Positions 63,813 through 64,000 of a stretch of DNA of 64,000 bases are shown one piece after another; the stretch's first letter is position 1, and the number at the start of each line of letters is the position of its first letter. Origin of the DNA: Rhynchopus euleeides (Eukaryota > Euglenozoa > Diplonemea > Diplonemida > Diplonemidae); the NCBI GenBank assembly GCA_963210315.1, contig OY723237.1:2232001-2296000 (forward strand), in the 5' to 3' direction. The notes under the pieces are model-generated. The model was given only the letters and a program-made list of their open reading frames with translations. It did not search any database and was not told the origin of the DNA. Both the position numbers and the translations under genes were made by a program.

Positions 63813-64000
63813 TAGGGGGGGTCAAATGGGGGTGACAAACACGATTTTTCAAAAAACCGGCGCAGAGGCCCCAAAGCCCCCGTAAACCCTCCAAACCCCC
63901 CCAGATCGGTCCGGAAACCCATCGAACCCCACTTTTCCACCATTCCGGGCACCTCAGGTGCCCGAATTGGGGTACCTAAATTTTGTGCCACCGTTTGGTA
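63813..64000. mobile_element. P5: fold-back element P, cut by the window end
   Basis: The first 188 bp of a P element, in the orientation of P1. Its left border is an empty CCCCCTAGGGGG junction. Confidence 0.85.

Noticed and set aside
1-64000. Bacterial or viral origin of the window
   Set aside because: A DUF155 gene, CCCH fingers, an astacin, DIRS and hAT elements and very low gene density point to a eukaryotic nuclear genome; no operons with ribosome-binding sites were seen.

Overview
The window is eukaryotic nuclear DNA from a transposon-rich, GC-rich protist. The best-supported guess is a euglenozoan (diplonemid or kinetoplastid relative). Evidence for this: all seven intact or nearly intact host genes (3849, 8653, 10525, 12537, 25924, 31416, 44784) are intronless and on the + strand, as expected of one-directional transcription; most have pyrimidine-rich leaders with nearby AG dinucleotides, as for trans-splicing; a tyrosine-recombinase retroelement has the order gag, recombinase, reverse transcriptase recalled for kinetoplastid VIPER elements; and a short retroposon carries an HDV-like ribozyme at its 5' tip, as kinetoplastid ingi/L1Tc elements do. 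The taxon is inferred, not proven.

Host genes: a GT23/NodZ-like fucosyltransferase (3849-5051); a hypothetical 132-residue protein (8653-9051); a ubiquitin-like plus WD40 protein (10525-11805); a secreted astacin metalloprotease with EGF-like region and a long Thr-Pro-Ala tail (12537-15878), split in its zinc motif by the retroposon; an RMD1/RMND1 (DUF155) membrane protein (25924-28074); a basic Ser/Arg-rich protein (31416-31946); and a CCCH zinc-finger RNA-binding protein (44784-46247). A broken reading frame at 6974-7512 is interrupted by a 56-bp palindrome. No pathway links these genes.

Mobile DNA: five copies (the last cut by the window end) of a 1.15-kb fold-back element P (1941, 9151, 19826 inverted, 61164, 63813) and a distant relative F (30021-31178); a hAT transposon with frameshifted transposase (20979-24296); two hAT-type non-autonomous elements E1 (1057-1937) and E3 (29604-30017); a DIRS/VIPER-like retroelement (about 38360-42708); a TTAA-bounded element B (32603-37034); and a nest at 46774-55623, where two inverted copies of element A contain U (three copies), H, S and G. 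A roughly 100-bp MITE family M recurs at least ten times. Smaller fold-back units V and R lie at 57.7-59.1 kb.

Three observations stand out. A near-canonical HDV-like ribozyme starts exactly at the junction between a 19-bp target duplication and the retroposon. Three different hAT-type elements all occupy CCCTAGGG sites made at the borders of P/F elements. Nearly every DNA-element family carries its own iterated self-complementary word near its ends. Between genes the DNA is dominated by long G or C homopolymers.
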